A DNA stretch of 64,000 bases from Mycobacterium spongiae (lineage in GTDB: Bacteria; Actinomycetota; Actinomycetes; Mycobacteriales; Mycobacteriaceae). The notes below the pieces were generated by a model. That model was not told where the DNA came from. It made no database searches and worked only from the letters and a program-made list of their open reading frames with translations. Each line of letters opens with the position of its first letter. Position 1 is the stretch's first letter. A program made the translations under genes and the position numbers. Positions 8,909-19,324 of the stretch are shown here, in pieces. Where the stretch lies: contig NZ_CP046600.1 in NCBI RefSeq assembly GCF_018278905.1, forward strand, positions 2,480,001 to 2,544,000, in the 5' to 3' direction.

Positions 8909-11086
8909 ATGGCTTTCGCCACTGAACATCCGTCCACACCTGCCCCGGTCGCCCATTCGGAATATCGCGCTGTCGAGGAGATCGTGCGGACCGGCGGCCG
9001 GTTCGAGGTGGTCAGCTCCTACCCGCCCGCCGGAGACCAGCCGTTCGCTATCGGCGAGTTGGAGCGGCGGATTCTGGCAGGGGAGCGTGACGTGGTGCTG
9101 CTCGGCGCCACCGGCACCGGGAAGTCGGCGACCACCGCGTGGCTGATCGAACGCCTGCAACGGCCCACCCTCGTCATGGCGCCGAACAAGACATTGGCTG
9201 CGCAGCTGGCGAACGAGCTTCGAGAGATGTTGCCGCACAACGCAGTCGAGTACTTCGTGTCGTACTACGACTACTACCAACCCGAGGCGTACATTGCCCA
9301 GACCGACACCTATATCGAAAAGGACAGCTCCATCAACGACGATGTGGAGCGGCTGCGCCACTCCGCGACGTCGTCCCTGTTGTCACGTCGCGACGTGGTG
9401 GTGGTGGCGTCGGTGTCCTGCATCTACGGTCTGGGCACGCCGCAGTCGTACCTGGATCGCTCGGTTGAGCTGACGGTCGACAGCGAGGTGCCGAGGGATG
9501 GGCTGCTGCGGCTGCTCGTCGACGTGCAGTACACCCGCAATGACGTGTCGTTTACCCGCGGTTCGTTCCGGGTGCGCGGTGACACCGTGGAGATCATTCC
9601 TTCGTACGAAGAGCTGGCGGTTCGCATCGAGTACTTCGGCGATGAGATTGAGGCGTTGTACTACCTGCACCCGCTCACCGGTGAAGTCATCCGTCAGGTT
9701 GACTCGTTGCGAATCTTCCCCGCCACCCACTACGTGGCCGGTCCGGAGCGGATGGCGCACGCCATCTCCACCATCGAGGCGGAGCTCGCCGAGCGGCTCG
9801 CCGAATTCGAGACCCAGGGCAAGCTGCTGGAAGCTCAGCGGCTGCGCATGCGTACCAACTACGACATCGAAATGATGCGCCAAGTCGGGTTTTGCTCCGG
9901 CATCGAGAACTACTCCCGCCATATTGACGGCAGAGGGTCGGGCTCGCCGCCGGCGACCTTGCTTGACTACTTCCCGGAGGACTTTCTGCTGGTCATCGAC
10001 GAGTCGCACGTCACCGTGCCGCAGATCGGCGGTATGTACGAGGGGGACATCTCGCGCAAGCGCAATCTCGTGGAGCACGGGTTCCGGTTGCCCTCGGCCT
10101 GCGACAACCGCCCGCTGACGTGGGAAGAGTTCGCGAGCCGGATTGGGCAGACGGTGTACCTGTCAGCCACCCCGGGGCCGTATGAGCTCAGCCAGTCTGA
10201 GGGCGAGTTCGTCGAGCAGGTGATCCGGCCAACCGGTCTGGTCGACCCGAAGGTGGTGGTCAAGCCGACGAAGGGCCAGATCGACGACCTGATCGGCGAG
10301 TTGCGCAAACGCGCCCAGGTTGACCAGCGGGTGCTGGTGACGACCCTGACCAAGAAGATGGCCGAAGACCTCACCGACTACCTGTTGGAAATGGGAATCC
10401 GGGTGCGCTATCTGCACTCCGAGGTCGACACGTTGCGTCGGGTTGAGCTCCTGCGCCAGCTGCGGCTGGGCGACTATGACGTCCTGGTCGGCATCAACCT
10501 GCTGCGGGAGGGGCTGGACCTGCCCGAGGTGTCGCTGGTGGCGATCCTCGACGCCGACAAAGAGGGTTTCCTGCGCTCGTCGCGCAGCCTGATCCAGACC
10601 ATCGGCCGCGCCGCCCGCAACGTTTCCGGTGAAGTCCACATGTATGCCGACACGATCACCGACTCGATGAAAGAAGCCATCGACGAAACCGAACGTCGAC
10701 GGGCAAAGCAGATCGCGTTCAACGAAGCCAACGGGATCGATCCGCAGCCGTTGCGCAAGAAGATCGCCGACATCCTCGACCAGGTGTACCGAGAGGCCGC
10801 TGATACCGACGCCGAATCCATCCCAGTAGGCGGGTCCGGGCGCAATGTGTCACGCGGTCGGCGCGCCCAAGGCGAGCCCGGACGCGCGGTGAGCGCCGGT
10901 GTATTCGAGGGTCGCGATACCTCCGCCATGCCGCGCGCCGAGCTGGCCGACCTCATCAAGGACCTCACCGCGCAGATGATGGCCGCCGCGCGGGACCTGC
11001 AGTTCGAACTAGCTGCCCGATTCCGCGACGAGATCGCCGACCTCAAGAAGGAATTGCGCGGTATGGACGCCGCCGGCCTGATGTGA
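8909..11086 (+). CDS. uvrB: Excinuclease ABC subunit B
   Basis: UvrB is the damage-verifying helicase of nucleotide excision repair; it receives DNA from UvrA and recruits UvrC. The 725-aa product has Walker [15 protein letters not shown], the beta-hairpin region [20 protein letters not shown], the DEAD-like box VIDESHVT, helicase motifs V-VI ([23 protein letters not shown]) and a C-terminal UVR motif ([20 protein letters not shown]) that contacts UvrC. The ATG at 8909 gives the known N-terminus MAFATEH; the frame extends upstream only into the kinase gene. It lies 56 nt downstream of the kinase stop. No SOS box was recognised upstream. uvrA lies 4.8 kb downstream. Confidence 0.98.
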   Translation: MAFATEHPSTPAPVAHSEYRAVEEIVRTGGRFEVVSSYPPAGDQPFAIGELERRILAGERDVVLLGATGTGKSATTAWLIERLQRPTLVMAPNKTLAAQLANELREMLPHNAVEYFVSYYDYYQPEAYIAQTDTYIEKDSSINDDVERLRHSATSSLLSRRDVVVVASVSCIYGLGTPQSYLDRSVELTVDSEVPRDGLLRLLVDVQYTRNDVSFTRGSFRVRGDTVEIIPSYEELAVRIEYFGDEIEALYYLHPLTGEVIRQVDSLRIFPATHYVAGPERMAHAISTIEAELAERLAEFETQGKLLEAQRLRMRTNYDIEMMRQVGFCSGIENYSRHIDGRGSGSPPATLLDYFPEDFLLVIDESHVTVPQIGGMYEGDISRKRNLVEHGFRLPSACDNRPLTWEEFASRIGQTVYLSATPGPYELSQSEGEFVEQVIRPTGLVDPKVVVKPTKGQIDDLIGELRKRAQVDQRVLVTTLTKKMAEDLTDYLLEMGIRVRYLHSEVDTLRRVELLRQLRLGDYDVLVGINLLREGLDLPEVSLVAILDADKEGFLRSSRSLIQTIGRAARNVSGEVHMYADTITDSMKEAIDETERRRAKQIAFNEANGIDPQPLRKKIADILDQVYREAADTDAESIPVGGSGRNVSRGRRAQGEPGRAVSAGVFEGRDTSAMPRAELADLIKDLTAQMMAAARDLQFELAARFRDEIADLKKELRGMDAAGLM

Positions 11087-11123
11087 CGGCTCGCCACCGG
11101 GCATCACCTCCTACGGTGTAGAG

Positions 11124-12539
11124 GTGACGGACACAACCAGCGAGACCGGCAGTTGGCGTGAGCTACTGACCAGCTATCTGGGACCGTCCACGGTGCTGGC
11201 GGGTGGCGTCGGGATGTACGCCACCAACGAGTTTCTGACGATCAGCCTGCTGCCGAGCACGATCGCCGATATCGGCGGCGCCCGGCTGTATGCCTGGGTA
11301 ACCACGCTCTATTTGGTCGGGTCCGTGGTTGCGGCAACCACGGTCAACTCGGTCTTGCGCCGCTTGGGCGCCCGTTCGTCATTTCTGCTTGGCTTGGCAG
11401 TCTTCGGTGCGGCAAGCCTGGTGTGCGGGGCAGCGCCCACCATGGAGGTGCTGATCGCGGGACGCGCCCTGCAGGGCGCGGCCGGCGGCCTGCTGGCGGG
11501 TTTGGGCTATGCGCTTATCAACACGGCACTGCCGCGCTCATTGTGGACCCGCGGCTCGGCTCTGGTATCGGCGATGTGGGGGGTCGCAACGGTGGTCGGG
11601 CCCGCCATGGGTGGCGTTTTCGCGCAGCTGGGGATGTGGCGATGGGCGTTCGCTGCGATGGCCATTCTGGCTGCGCTGATGGCGATATTGGTGCCGATGG
11701 TGCTGGCGGCCGGGCCGCCGACGGCAGTCGGCGAGGCGGTGGCGGCCCAGCCGTTGCGGGTTCCGGTGTGGTCGTTGGTGCTGATTGGCGGTGCGGCTCT
11801 GGCAGTCAGCGTGGCCTCGCTTCCGCGCAGCGGCGCGGCCACCGCCGCGCTGATGATCGTCGGTACCTTGCTGGTGGTCGCGGCTGTAGTCGTTGATTGG
11901 CGCAGCGACGCAGCGGTGCTGCCGCTCAGCGTTTTTGGCTCAGGGCCGCTGAAATGGATCTATCTCGCGATGTCGGTGCAGATGATGGCGGTGATGGTCG
12001 ACACCTACGTGCCGTTGTTCGGTCAGCGACTCGGGCATCTGACGCCGGTCGCGGCCGGATTCCTGGGCGCGGCGCTGGCGATCGGGTGGACCGTCAGCGA
12101 AATCGTCAGCGCGTCGCTGACTAGTCCCCGGCTCATTGCACGGGTGATAGTCGCTGCGCCGCTGGTCATGGCGTCTGGTCTAGCGCTGGGCGCCGTCACT
12201 CAACGGGCCAACGCGGCGCTCGGAGTCGTCGGCCTCTGGGCAGCGGCATTAATAGTCGCCGGAGTCGGCATCGGGATGGCCTGGCCGCATCTCACCGTGC
12301 GTGCCATGGTTTCCGTCGATGATCCTTCCGAATGCGGCGCGGCGGCCGCGGCGATCAATACAGTGCAGTTGATCGCGGCGGCTTTCGGGGCCGGGCTGGC
12401 TGGCGTTGTCGTCAACACCGCCGAAGGCGGAGGAGTGGCGGCGGCTCGCTGGCTGTACACGGCTTTTGCCGTGGTGGCAGCCGTCGGTGTGATCGCTTCC
12501 TACCGAGCGACACGGCGCGACCGCAACTCACCGCGTTGA
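11124..12539 (+). CDS. MFS transporter (Rv1634-like)
   Basis: A 471-aa integral membrane protein of the major facilitator superfamily, drug:H+ antiporter type, matching M. tuberculosis Rv1634 in length and position. About 12-14 hydrophobic helices span the sequence. Recognisable parts are NEFLTISLLPSTIADIG in helix 1, the loop 2-3 region (VNSVLRRLGARSSFLLG, a loose motif A) and the helix 5 motif C-like MWGVATVVGPAMGGVFAQL, which is typical of exporters. The start is GTG at 11124. It lies 37 nt after uvrB and may be co-transcribed with it. It converges on, and overlaps by 12 bases with, the mannosyltransferase gene on the minus strand. The substrate cannot be read from sequence. Confidence 0.92.
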   Translation: MTDTTSETGSWRELLTSYLGPSTVLAGGVGMYATNEFLTISLLPSTIADIGGARLYAWVTTLYLVGSVVAATTVNSVLRRLGARSSFLLGLAVFGAASLVCGAAPTMEVLIAGRALQGAAGGLLAGLGYALINTALPRSLWTRGSALVSAMWGVATVVGPAMGGVFAQLGMWRWAFAAMAILAALMAILVPMVLAAGPPTAVGEAVAAQPLRVPVWSLVLIGGAALAVSVASLPRSGAATAALMIVGTLLVVAAVVVDWRSDAAVLPLSVFGSGPLKWIYLAMSVQMMAVMVDTYVPLFGQRLGHLTPVAAGFLGAALAIGWTVSEIVSASLTSPRLIARVIVAAPLVMASGLALGAVTQRANAALGVVGLWAAALIVAGVGIGMAWPHLTVRAMVSVDDPSECGAAAAAINTVQLIAAAFGAGLAGVVVNTAEGGGVAAARWLYTAFAVVAAVGVIASYRATRRDRNSPR

Positions 12540-14135
12540 CTTGACGACCTGCGAATAGTGGAATTGCCAGCGCTCCACAATCCGGAAGCCGAGATAGCTC
12601 GGGAACCGGTATACGGCCGTACGCGCTAGGGCCGGACCCGGTGATAACCGCTGTCCGACTTGATGATCGGGCAGTGACCGGTCACGGTTGGCGATGGTCC
12701 ACAACGTGGGGCATTCGTTGATCTTGGCTGTGGTCAACCACACGGCCACGTGGCCGTCCCACAGCGCGCCCACCTTGGGTCCGTAATAGCCGCGCTCAAC
12801 GTCAATCAGCGATCGGAAGGCCCCCGGCCTGGTGGCCAGTAATGCGCGGATCGGTCCAGGCTTCCAACCCACGGTGTTGTCGACGAGGAGGCAGTCCCCG
12901 GGTGCGGCGTGGGCGCTGATGACATCGGCCACCTGGCTGTAGTCCCAGCCCTCTTTGGCGTAAGGGCCACGCTGGGTGAACAAGTAGTTCGGGAACGCGG
13001 CCAGGGCGAAGAGCACCACGACAGCGGTGACGATCGACGCTTTGCGGGCCATCGTGACGATGCAGACCGCCAGGACGACGGCCGCCGCGGGGGTAGTGAG
13101 TATCAGGTAGCGCGGGTAGTAGATCGGTTCGACGGTCGCCGAATAGATCAGGACGACGGCGGTGGGAATGACGATCCAGGCTGCGCTGGCGAGCAATAGC
13201 CGGCGGGTGTCACCCCTGGGGCACTTCGCCCCGGTCAGACGGGCCGCGACGGCGGCAACAAGTGTTAGGCCCGCCAGGATGGCGAAGGGAACGCTGTGAT
13301 CGAAATACTGCCGATGCACAACGTCGAGAAAAAGGTTTCGGTTCAGTCCCGAAATCCATCTGACCTGCCAAACCTGGCCGTGGGCGAACATGATGAACGG
13401 CGTCATGGCCCCCAGCGCGGCCGCCGTGGTGATCGCCCACCAGATGACCGGAGATTTCCGGGCCCCGCGATTGGCCAGCAGCGGCATCATCGCGGCGTGC
13501 ACCAGGACCAAGAGCACCAGGTTGATGCTGACCAAGATGGACAGCATTAGCACCAGCGCATACAGCGGCCACCGCCACAGCCGGTGGTGCCTGACCGCAA
13601 CGACCAGCAGCACGGTCAGCCAGACGGCTGCCGCGACCGACAGCGCAGAAGAGCGTGCTTCGATACCCGCCCACGTCACCCGGGGCAAGATGGCAAAAAT
13701 GGCCCCCGCGCACAGCGCCGTAGGCCGTCCGGAGAACTGCCTGGCGAAAACCACAACCCCGGCCGCTGCGCCACCAATCGCCAGAGCGCTTGGAACCCGC
13801 GACCAGAATTCCGTTGGCGGAAAGATAGCGAACCAGCCGTGCATGAGCAGGTAGTAGAGGCCGTGCACGGCGTCGATGTGGCCCAGCAGTCGCCACAGCT
13901 CGGGCAAGGTTCGGCTGGCCGAAGCCGAAATCGTCGCACCCTCGTCGAACCACAGCGATGGCCGGCCTGCCCATGCGCCGCTGATGACGGCGGCCAGTAC
14001 TGCGATTGCTAATGGGTCGAGCAGCCTGCGGTATCGCTGCGGGGGAACCGGCTTCACGACGGGCGCCGAGGCCTGACCCGCGACGGGCGCCGCCGCGGGC
14101 TGGTCAACGGTAAGGCCAGGCATGATGCTTGTCAC
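12528..14135 (-). CDS. capA: Polytopic mannosyltransferase (CapA/Rv1635c-like)
   Basis: A glycosyltransferase of the polyprenyl-phosphate-dependent GT-C fold. In M. tuberculosis, Rv1635c (CapA) adds the first mannose of the ManLAM cap using decaprenyl-phosphate-mannose. The sequence shows around ten hydrophobic helices and, just after the first, the loop motif WFDEGATISASASRTLPELW, whose Asp-Glu is the usual catalytic site of this fold. A second conserved stretch is EPIYYPRYLILTTPAAAVV. Starts at 14135 (GTG) or 14123 (ATG, MPGLTVDQ) are preferred; the frame is open to 14249 but that extension is Cys/Arg-rich and not protein-like. It is convergent with the MFS gene. The symbol rests on synteny and family. 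Confidence 0.85.
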   Translation of the reverse strand: MTSIMPGLTVDQPAAAPVAGQASAPVVKPVPPQRYRRLLDPLAIAVLAAVISGAWAGRPSLWFDEGATISASASRTLPELWRLLGHIDAVHGLYYLLMHGWFAIFPPTEFWSRVPSALAIGGAAAGVVVFARQFSGRPTALCAGAIFAILPRVTWAGIEARSSALSVAAAVWLTVLLVVAVRHHRLWRWPLYALVLMLSILVSINLVLLVLVHAAMMPLLANRGARKSPVIWWAITTAAALGAMTPFIMFAHGQVWQVRWISGLNRNLFLDVVHRQYFDHSVPFAILAGLTLVAAVAARLTGAKCPRGDTRRLLLASAAWIVIPTAVVLIYSATVEPIYYPRYLILTTPAAAVVLAVCIVTMARKASIVTAVVVLFALAAFPNYLFTQRGPYAKEGWDYSQVADVISAHAAPGDCLLVDNTVGWKPGPIRALLATRPGAFRSLIDVERGYYGPKVGALWDGHVAVWLTTAKINECPTLWTIANRDRSLPDHQVGQRLSPGPALARTAVYRFPSYLGFRIVERWQFHYSQVVKSTR

Positions 14136-14443
14136 TGTAGGACCCGCCCAATGAAGCTGGTCACGGATGGTTTTGTGGGCGCGAACCCCGTCGGTGGCCG
14201 AACTGGCGCGACAATATGCCCCATGGCCGCGAAAAGCCTTGCGCAACAAAGCTTTCCATATCTATTCGGGGAATGCGATCGTAGTGTCATCGGCACCATT
14301 GTCGGCTGTGTTGCGGCCGGCGGGCAAATGAGGGGTATGTCAGGGTTGCGCCACGCCGTTGCTGTGTGGTTAATCTGAGCCATCTTTGTCCGGCAACAAG
14401 TTACTGTTTTGGGTTGGCTGATCAACCGACACTTGGAGGGTAA
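14136..14443 (+). promoter_or_regulatory. Divergent intergenic region and universal stress gene leader
   Basis: This 308-base gap has no gene that I can support. A weak promoter for the universal stress gene is TTGCGC at 14346-14351, 19 bases, TAATCT at 14371-14376. The predicted leader contains a small hairpin (GGTTG 14412-14416 pairing with CAACC 14423-14427) shortly before the strong ribosome site GGAGGG at 14435-14440. Confidence 0.4.
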
Positions 14444-14887
14444 ATGAGCGCCTATCAAACCGTGGTGGTGGGGACGGACGGTTCGGATTCGTCGATGCGC
14501 GCGGTGGATCGGGCAGCAAAGATCGCGGGCGAAGACGCCACGCTGGTCATTGCCTCGGCGTACCTTCCCCACCACGATGACGCCCGCGCCGCCGACGTCC
14601 TCAAGGACGAGAGCTACAAGGTGACCGGCAGCGCCCCCATCTACGAGATCCTGCACGACGCCAAGGAGCGAGCACACAACGCCGGCGCGAAGAATGTCGA
14701 AGACCGTGCGGTCGAGGGTGCTCCGGTCGACGCGCTGGTCAACCTCGCCGAAGAAGTCAAAGCAGACCTGCTGGTGGTCGGCAACGTCGGTCTCAGCACC
14801 ATCGCGGGCCGGCTACTGGGATCGGTGCCGGCCAACGTCTCGCGGCGGGCAAAAGTCGACGTGTTGATCGTGCACACCACGAACTAA
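14444..14887 (+). CDS. Universal stress protein (Rv1636-like)
   Basis: A single-domain universal stress protein of 147 aa, one residue longer than Rv1636 (TB15.3). The family folds as a Rossmann-like dimer. The nucleotide-binding signature G-2x-G-9x-G(S/T) is seen at VVGNVGLSTIAGRLLGSVP near the C-terminus, and the first strand ends in VVVGTDGSDSSMRAVDRA. Rv1636 is reported to bind cAMP in preference to ATP; whether that holds here is inference. This could be relevant because a class III adenylate cyclase lies at 29.2 kb. ATG at 14444 is preceded by GGAGGG at 14435-14440, a strong ribosome site. Confidence 0.95.
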   Translation: MSAYQTVVVGTDGSDSSMRAVDRAAKIAGEDATLVIASAYLPHHDDARAADVLKDESYKVTGSAPIYEILHDAKERAHNAGAKNVEDRAVEGAPVDALVNLAEEVKADLLVVGNVGLSTIAGRLLGSVPANVSRRAKVDVLIVHTTN

Positions 14888-14919
14888 GCGTCTCCCAACG
14901 CGGATAGGCACGCGAGGGC

Positions 14920-15597
14920 CTACCAGCCTCGATCACGCCATTCGCCCAGATTCGGGCGTTCGGCACCTAGTACGGTGTCGTCGCCGTGGCCGGGGTAGAC
15001 CACGGTGGAGTCCCCGTAGACGTCGAACACCCGGGTGGTGACGTCCTCGATCAGCTGGGTGAAGTCTCCGGGTTGCCACGTTTTGCCGACGCCTCCGGGG
15101 AACAGGCAGTCGCCGGTGAACAGCTGCGTGACGTCGCCGGTCGCGGGTCCGTCCAGGGCAAGGGCGATCGATCCCGGGGTGTGTCCGCGCAGGTGAATAA
15201 CGTCGAGTCGCAGCTCGCCGATTTGCACGGTATCGCCGTTGGCCAGAAAGCGATCCGGTTTGACTGGCAGCGGTTCGGCGTCGATCTGGTGAACGGCGGT
15301 CGGCGCACCGGTCGCCGACGCCACCGCTTCGAGAGCCTGCCAGTGATCGAGGTGCTGATGGCTGGTCACAATCAAGGACAGCTTCGGCGCGTAGCGCCGG
15401 ATCAGGTCGAGCAGGAGGTCGGCGTCGTTGGCGGCGTCGATCAACAGCGTTTCTCCAGTCGCCGAACACGTCACCAAGTAGGCGTTGTTGTCCATGGGGC
15501 CCACCGACGCCTTCACAATGGTGGCGCCAGGCAGGACACGACGGGCAGCCGTTCCGGGGTCGACGTGTCCGGTGTAGTCGTCGTCGACGGTAGTCAT
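14920..15597 (-). CDS. Metallo-beta-lactamase-fold hydrolase (Rv1637c-like)
   Basis: A glyoxalase II-type zinc hydrolase of 225 aa. The metal motif is SHQHLDH (HxHxDH), followed by GHTPGSIAL, the bridging Asp in FTGDCLFPGG and the last His in VYPGHGDD. The substrate is unknown; the family includes hydroxyacylglutathione hydrolases and, in mycobacteria without glutathione, mycothiol-conjugate hydrolases. ATG at 15597 is preferred because a GAGGAG sequence precedes it at proper distance; a GTG at 15606 in the same frame is possible but sits on top of that site. The ribosome site is itself the end of a MIRU unit, so the repeat supplies the translation signal. It is divergent from uvrA. Confidence 0.9.
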   Translation of the reverse strand: MTTVDDDYTGHVDPGTAARRVLPGATIVKASVGPMDNNAYLVTCSATGETLLIDAANDADLLLDLIRRYAPKLSLIVTSHQHLDHWQALEAVASATGAPTAVHQIDAEPLPVKPDRFLANGDTVQIGELRLDVIHLRGHTPGSIALALDGPATGDVTQLFTGDCLFPGGVGKTWQPGDFTQLIEDVTTRVFDVYGDSTVVYPGHGDDTVLGAERPNLGEWRDRGW

Positions 15598-15726
15598 TTG
15601 CGCCACTCCTCCATCCCGGCTGCGCCGGCATCATCGTCGCCGGCGGTAGTCATTTGCGCCACTCTCCCCCGCAAGCGGGCGGTACCCCCACCATCCCGGC
15701 TGCGCCGGCATCATCGTCGCCGGCGC
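15589..15726 (-). repeat. Two tandem MIRU-like units before the metallo-hydrolase gene
   Basis: Two copies of a MIRU-like unit lie head to tail. On the minus strand each begins near GCCGGCGACGATGATG and ends in GTGGCGCAAATGACTACC. The copy at 15589-15644 is 56 bases. The copy at 15645-15726 carries an internal insertion of about 26 bases with the inverted repeat CCCGC/GCGGG. The duplicated end includes the start codon and first codons of the hydrolase gene; the outer start is out of frame (56 bases away) so only the inner one serves the gene. MIRUs are a known mycobacterial family of intergenic repeats that contribute ribosome sites and start codons. Confidence 0.85.
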
Positions 15727-15868
15727 TAGGGTCAGGCTACTTGGTCAGGGTTGGGCACCATGCTTGTCATGCTTGTCGGTAGCGCCGCTTAGCATGGAAT
15801 ACGGCCTGTGCCATAGCCCGTTTGTTATGGCCGAGATGTGGTCAATCTCGATAAGCGAAAGGGGCAGC

Positions 15869-18802
15869 GTGGCAGAACGCCTGATCGTCAAGGGTGCCCG
15901 CGAGCACAACCTGCGCGGCGTCGACCTCGACCTTCCCCGTGACGCGTTGATCGTCTTCACCGGATTGTCCGGGTCGGGCAAGTCTTCGTTGGCTTTCGAC
16001 ACCATCTTCGCCGAAGGGCAGCGACGCTACGTGGAATCGCTGTCGGCCTATGCCCGACAGTTCCTCGGGCAAATGGACAAGCCGGACGTCGACTTTATCG
16101 AGGGTCTTTCGCCAGCGGTGTCCATCGACCAAAAGTCGACCAACCGCAACCCCCGCTCGACGGTTGGCACCATTACCGAGGTGTACGACTATCTGCGACT
16201 GTTGTACGCACGCGCGGGCACTCCGCATTGCCCGGTCTGCGGCGAGCGAATTGCCCGCCAGACACCGCAGCAAATCGTCGATCAGGTGCTGGCGATGCCG
16301 GCCGGCACCCGATTCCTGGTTCTTGCGCCGGTGGTACGGACGCGCAAGGGGGAGTTTGCTGACCTATTCGAGAAGCTCAACGCTCAGGGTTACAGCCGCG
16401 TGCGAGTCGACGGCGTAGTGCACTCGTTGACCGATCCGCCGAAGCTGAAGAAACAGGAAAAGCACGACATTGAGGTGGTGGTGGATCGTCTCACCGTCAA
16501 GGCCAGCGCCAAGCAGCGACTGACCGATTCAGTGGAGACAGCACTGAACCTCGCAGACGGCATCGTGGTGCTCGAGTTCCCCGACGACCGAACACCTGAG
16601 CACGACCGAGCTGGCGAGCAGCGATTCTCGGAAAAGCTGGCCTGCCCGAATGGACACTCCCTGGCCGTCGACGACTTGGAACCGCGGTCGTTCTCGTTCA
16701 ACTCGCCCTACGGCGCCTGCCCCGAATGCAGTGGCTTGGGAATTCGCAAAGAGGTTGACCCAGACTTGGTGGTACCAGATCCGGATCGAACGCTGGCCGA
16801 GGGCGCGGTGGCGCCGTGGTCGACGGGCCAGACCGCGGAGTACTTCACCCGGATGATGGCCGGGCTCGGTGACGCGTTGGGCTTCGACGTCGACACGCCT
16901 TGGCGCAGACTGCCGGCCAAGGCCCGCAAGGCGATTCTGGAAGGCTCAGCCGAGCAAGTGCATGTGCGCTACCGCAACCGGTACGGCCGCACCCGGTCGT
17001 ACTACGCCGACTTTGAGGGCGTGCTCGCCTTTCTGCAACGCAAAATGGCGCAGACCGAGTCCGAACAGATGAAGGAACGCTACGAGGGCTTCATGCGGGA
17101 CGTGCCGTGCCCGGAGTGTGCGGGCACCCGCCTCAAGCCGGAGATCCTGGCGGTGACTCTGGCTGCGGGGGAGCGGGGCCCTAAGTCCATCGCCGAGGTC
17201 TGTGAACTGTCCATCGCAGACTGTGCCGACTTTCTGAACGCGCTCACCCTCGGCCAGCGCGAACAGGCCATCGCTGGCCAGGTGCTCAAAGAGATCCAGT
17301 CACGGTTGGGTTTCTTGCTTGACGTCGGGCTGGAGTACTTGTCGTTGTCGCGGGCGGCGGCGACGTTATCCGGCGGTGAGGCGCAACGGATTCGACTGGC
17401 TACTCAAATTGGCTCCGGCCTGGTGGGCGTGCTCTACGTGCTCGACGAGCCGTCGATCGGGCTGCACCAGCGTGACAACCGTCGTCTCATTGAAACGCTG
17501 ACCCGGTTAAGGGATTTGGGGAACACCCTGATCGTCGTGGAGCACGACGAGGACACCATCGAGCATGCCGACTGGATTGTTGACATCGGACCAGGAGCCG
17601 GCGAGCACGGCGGCTGCATCGTGCACAGCGGGCCGTACCAGGAGTTGCTGCGCAACAAGAAGTCGATCACGGGCGCCTACCTGTCGGGCGCGCACCGCAT
17701 CGAGATGCCTGCGATCCGGCGTCCGGCCAACGCGCGGCGTCAACTCACCGTCGTCGGCGCGCGCGAGCACAACCTGCGAGGGATCGACGTGTCTTTCCCC
17801 CTCGGTCTGCTGACCTCAGTGACCGGGGTATCCGGCTCCGGCAAGTCGACCCTGGTCAACGACATACTGGCCGCGGTCCTGGCCAACAGGCTCAACGGCG
17901 CCCGGCAGGTCCCGGGTCGGCACACCCGCGTCACCGGGCTCGATCACCTGGACAAGCTGGTACGGGTGGATCAGTCGCCCATCGGTCGCACGCCGCGGTC
18001 CAACCCAGCCACCTATACCGGGGTCTTCGACAAGATCCGTACCCTCTTCGCCGCCACTACCGAGGCCAAGGTGCGTGGCTATCAACCCGGCCGGTTCTCG
18101 TTCAACGTCAAGGGCGGTCGCTGCGAAGCCTGCACCGGCGACGGCACGATCAAGATCGAAATGAACTTCCTGCCTGACGTCTACGTGCCGTGCGAGGTGT
18201 GCCAGGGTGCCCGCTATAACCGCGAAACTCTAGAGGTGCATTACAAGGGCAAGACCATCTCGGAGGTCCTGGACATGTCGATCGAGGAAGCGGCGGACTT
18301 CTTCGAGCCGATCACCGGCATTCACCGCTACCTGCGAACCCTGGTTGACGTCGGGTTGGGCTATGTCCGGCTCGGCCAGCCTGCGCCGACGCTGTCCGGT
18401 GGTGAGGCGCAGCGCGTCAAACTGGCGTCTGAATTGCAGAAACGATCCACTGGACGCACCATTTACATCCTCGACGAGCCGACGACCGGGTTGCACTTCG
18501 ACGACATCCGAAAGCTCCTCAACGTCATCAGTGGGCTTGTCGACAAGGGCAATACGGTAATCGTCATCGAACACAACCTGGACGTGATCAAGACAGCGGA
18601 CTGGATCGTCGACATGGGACCGGAAGGTGGTGGTGGCGGCGGCACTGTAGTGGCCGAGGGGACTCCGGAGGACGTCGCCGCGGTGCCGGAAAGCTATACC
18701 GGGAAGTTTCTTGCCGAAGTCGTCGGCAGTAACGAATCATCACGTCGCGCGTCGGCAGGAGCGCCGCGGCGATCCAGTCGGCGGCGCAGAGTCAGCGCTT
18801 GA
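15869..18802 (+). CDS. uvrA: Excinuclease ABC subunit A
   Basis: UvrA is the DNA damage sensor of nucleotide excision repair, an ABC-type ATPase dimer that loads UvrB. The 977-aa product contains both nucleotide-binding sites: Walker [11 protein letters not shown] near residue 33 and [10 protein letters not shown] near 655, and two LSGGEAQR signatures. Zinc-binding CxxC pairs are seen in [16 protein letters not shown] and [20 protein letters not shown] at 15869 is chosen because it begins [16 protein letters not shown], as in other UvrA, and has GAAAGGGG upstream. The frame is open to 15764 but that stretch is non-conserved. The C-terminal tail is basic and Ser-rich. Confidence 0.98.
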   Translation: MAERLIVKGAREHNLRGVDLDLPRDALIVFTGLSGSGKSSLAFDTIFAEGQRRYVESLSAYARQFLGQMDKPDVDFIEGLSPAVSIDQKSTNRNPRSTVGTITEVYDYLRLLYARAGTPHCPVCGERIARQTPQQIVDQVLAMPAGTRFLVLAPVVRTRKGEFADLFEKLNAQGYSRVRVDGVVHSLTDPPKLKKQEKHDIEVVVDRLTVKASAKQRLTDSVETALNLADGIVVLEFPDDRTPEHDRAGEQRFSEKLACPNGHSLAVDDLEPRSFSFNSPYGACPECSGLGIRKEVDPDLVVPDPDRTLAEGAVAPWSTGQTAEYFTRMMAGLGDALGFDVDTPWRRLPAKARKAILEGSAEQVHVRYRNRYGRTRSYYADFEGVLAFLQRKMAQTESEQMKERYEGFMRDVPCPECAGTRLKPEILAVTLAAGERGPKSIAEVCELSIADCADFLNALTLGQREQAIAGQVLKEIQSRLGFLLDVGLEYLSLSRAAATLSGGEAQRIRLATQIGSGLVGVLYVLDEPSIGLHQRDNRRLIETLTRLRDLGNTLIVVEHDEDTIEHADWIVDIGPGAGEHGGCIVHSGPYQELLRNKKSITGAYLSGAHRIEMPAIRRPANARRQLTVVGAREHNLRGIDVSFPLGLLTSVTGVSGSGKSTLVNDILAAVLANRLNGARQVPGRHTRVTGLDHLDKLVRVDQSPIGRTPRSNPATYTGVFDKIRTLFAATTEAKVRGYQPGRFSFNVKGGRCEACTGDGTIKIEMNFLPDVYVPCEVCQGARYNRETLEVHYKGKTISEVLDMSIEEAADFFEPITGIHRYLRTLVDVGLGYVRLGQPAPTLSGGEAQRVKLASELQKRSTGRTIYILDEPTTGLHFDDIRKLLNVISGLVDKGNTVIVIEHNLDVIKTADWIVDMGPEGGGGGGTVVAEGTPEDVAAVPESYTGKFLAEVVGSNESSRRASAGAPRRSSRRRRVSA

Positions 18803-18867
18803 GGCAACTGGCCTGACGGGTAGCCGTGGCGAGAATGTCGCGCGGCGCCAGCGAGTTCGGCGCTGCT

Positions 18868-19134
18868 TCACTCCTCCGGGCGCATTGACTCCCTGATTTG
18901 CGCCAGGCGTTCAGCCGCGGCGCGCTGGCGCTTTTCGTACTGCTCCTCGGCGAGCCTGCCATCGGGTGATTCAGCGTCGAGTTCCGCGGCGCCGAGCGCA
19001 CTCGCATACCGGTTCTCGATCTTCTCGCGAACGGATTCGAAAGTCGGCACACCGGCTTGGTCATATCCCGCCTCGTACTCGGGTTTGGGTTCGGCAGGCT
19101 CGGTAGCGTCGGGAGTCCTTGATTCGTCGGACAT
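18868..19134 (-). CDS. Small charged conserved hypothetical protein
   Basis: An 88-aa acidic protein beginning MSDESRTPDATEPAEPKPEY. The N-terminal 30 residues are Pro/Glu-rich and probably disordered. Residues 30-85 (ESVREKIENRYASAL, then RLAEEQYEKRQRAAAERLAQ) should form charged helices, possibly a coiled coil. It has no signal peptide, membrane segment or enzyme motif. A small gene (Rv1638A) occupies this slot in M. tuberculosis and may be its counterpart. It lies convergent to uvrA, 65 bases beyond the uvrA stop, and upstream of nothing on its own strand. Function unknown; coding status is supported by amino-acid composition and position. Confidence 0.7.
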   Translation of the reverse strand: MSDESRTPDATEPAEPKPEYEAGYDQAGVPTFESVREKIENRYASALGAAELDAESPDGRLAEEQYEKRQRAAAERLAQIRESMRPEE

Positions 19135-19324
19135 GTCCCAACGCTACTGCCAAGTCGAGCCTCTCGAGCAACGACCACTCTCTGGTTGCGACGTTCCGGC
19201 CGTCGTCGCGACGTCAGCGTTCGACTTCGCGACGACACTTAAACGCGGGCGGCGACACGCCGAAAAGCGTAGTCGCAGATTAAGTTTCGCGGCCCTGGTC
19301 ACCGGTTCGGCCCACCCGCTCGCG

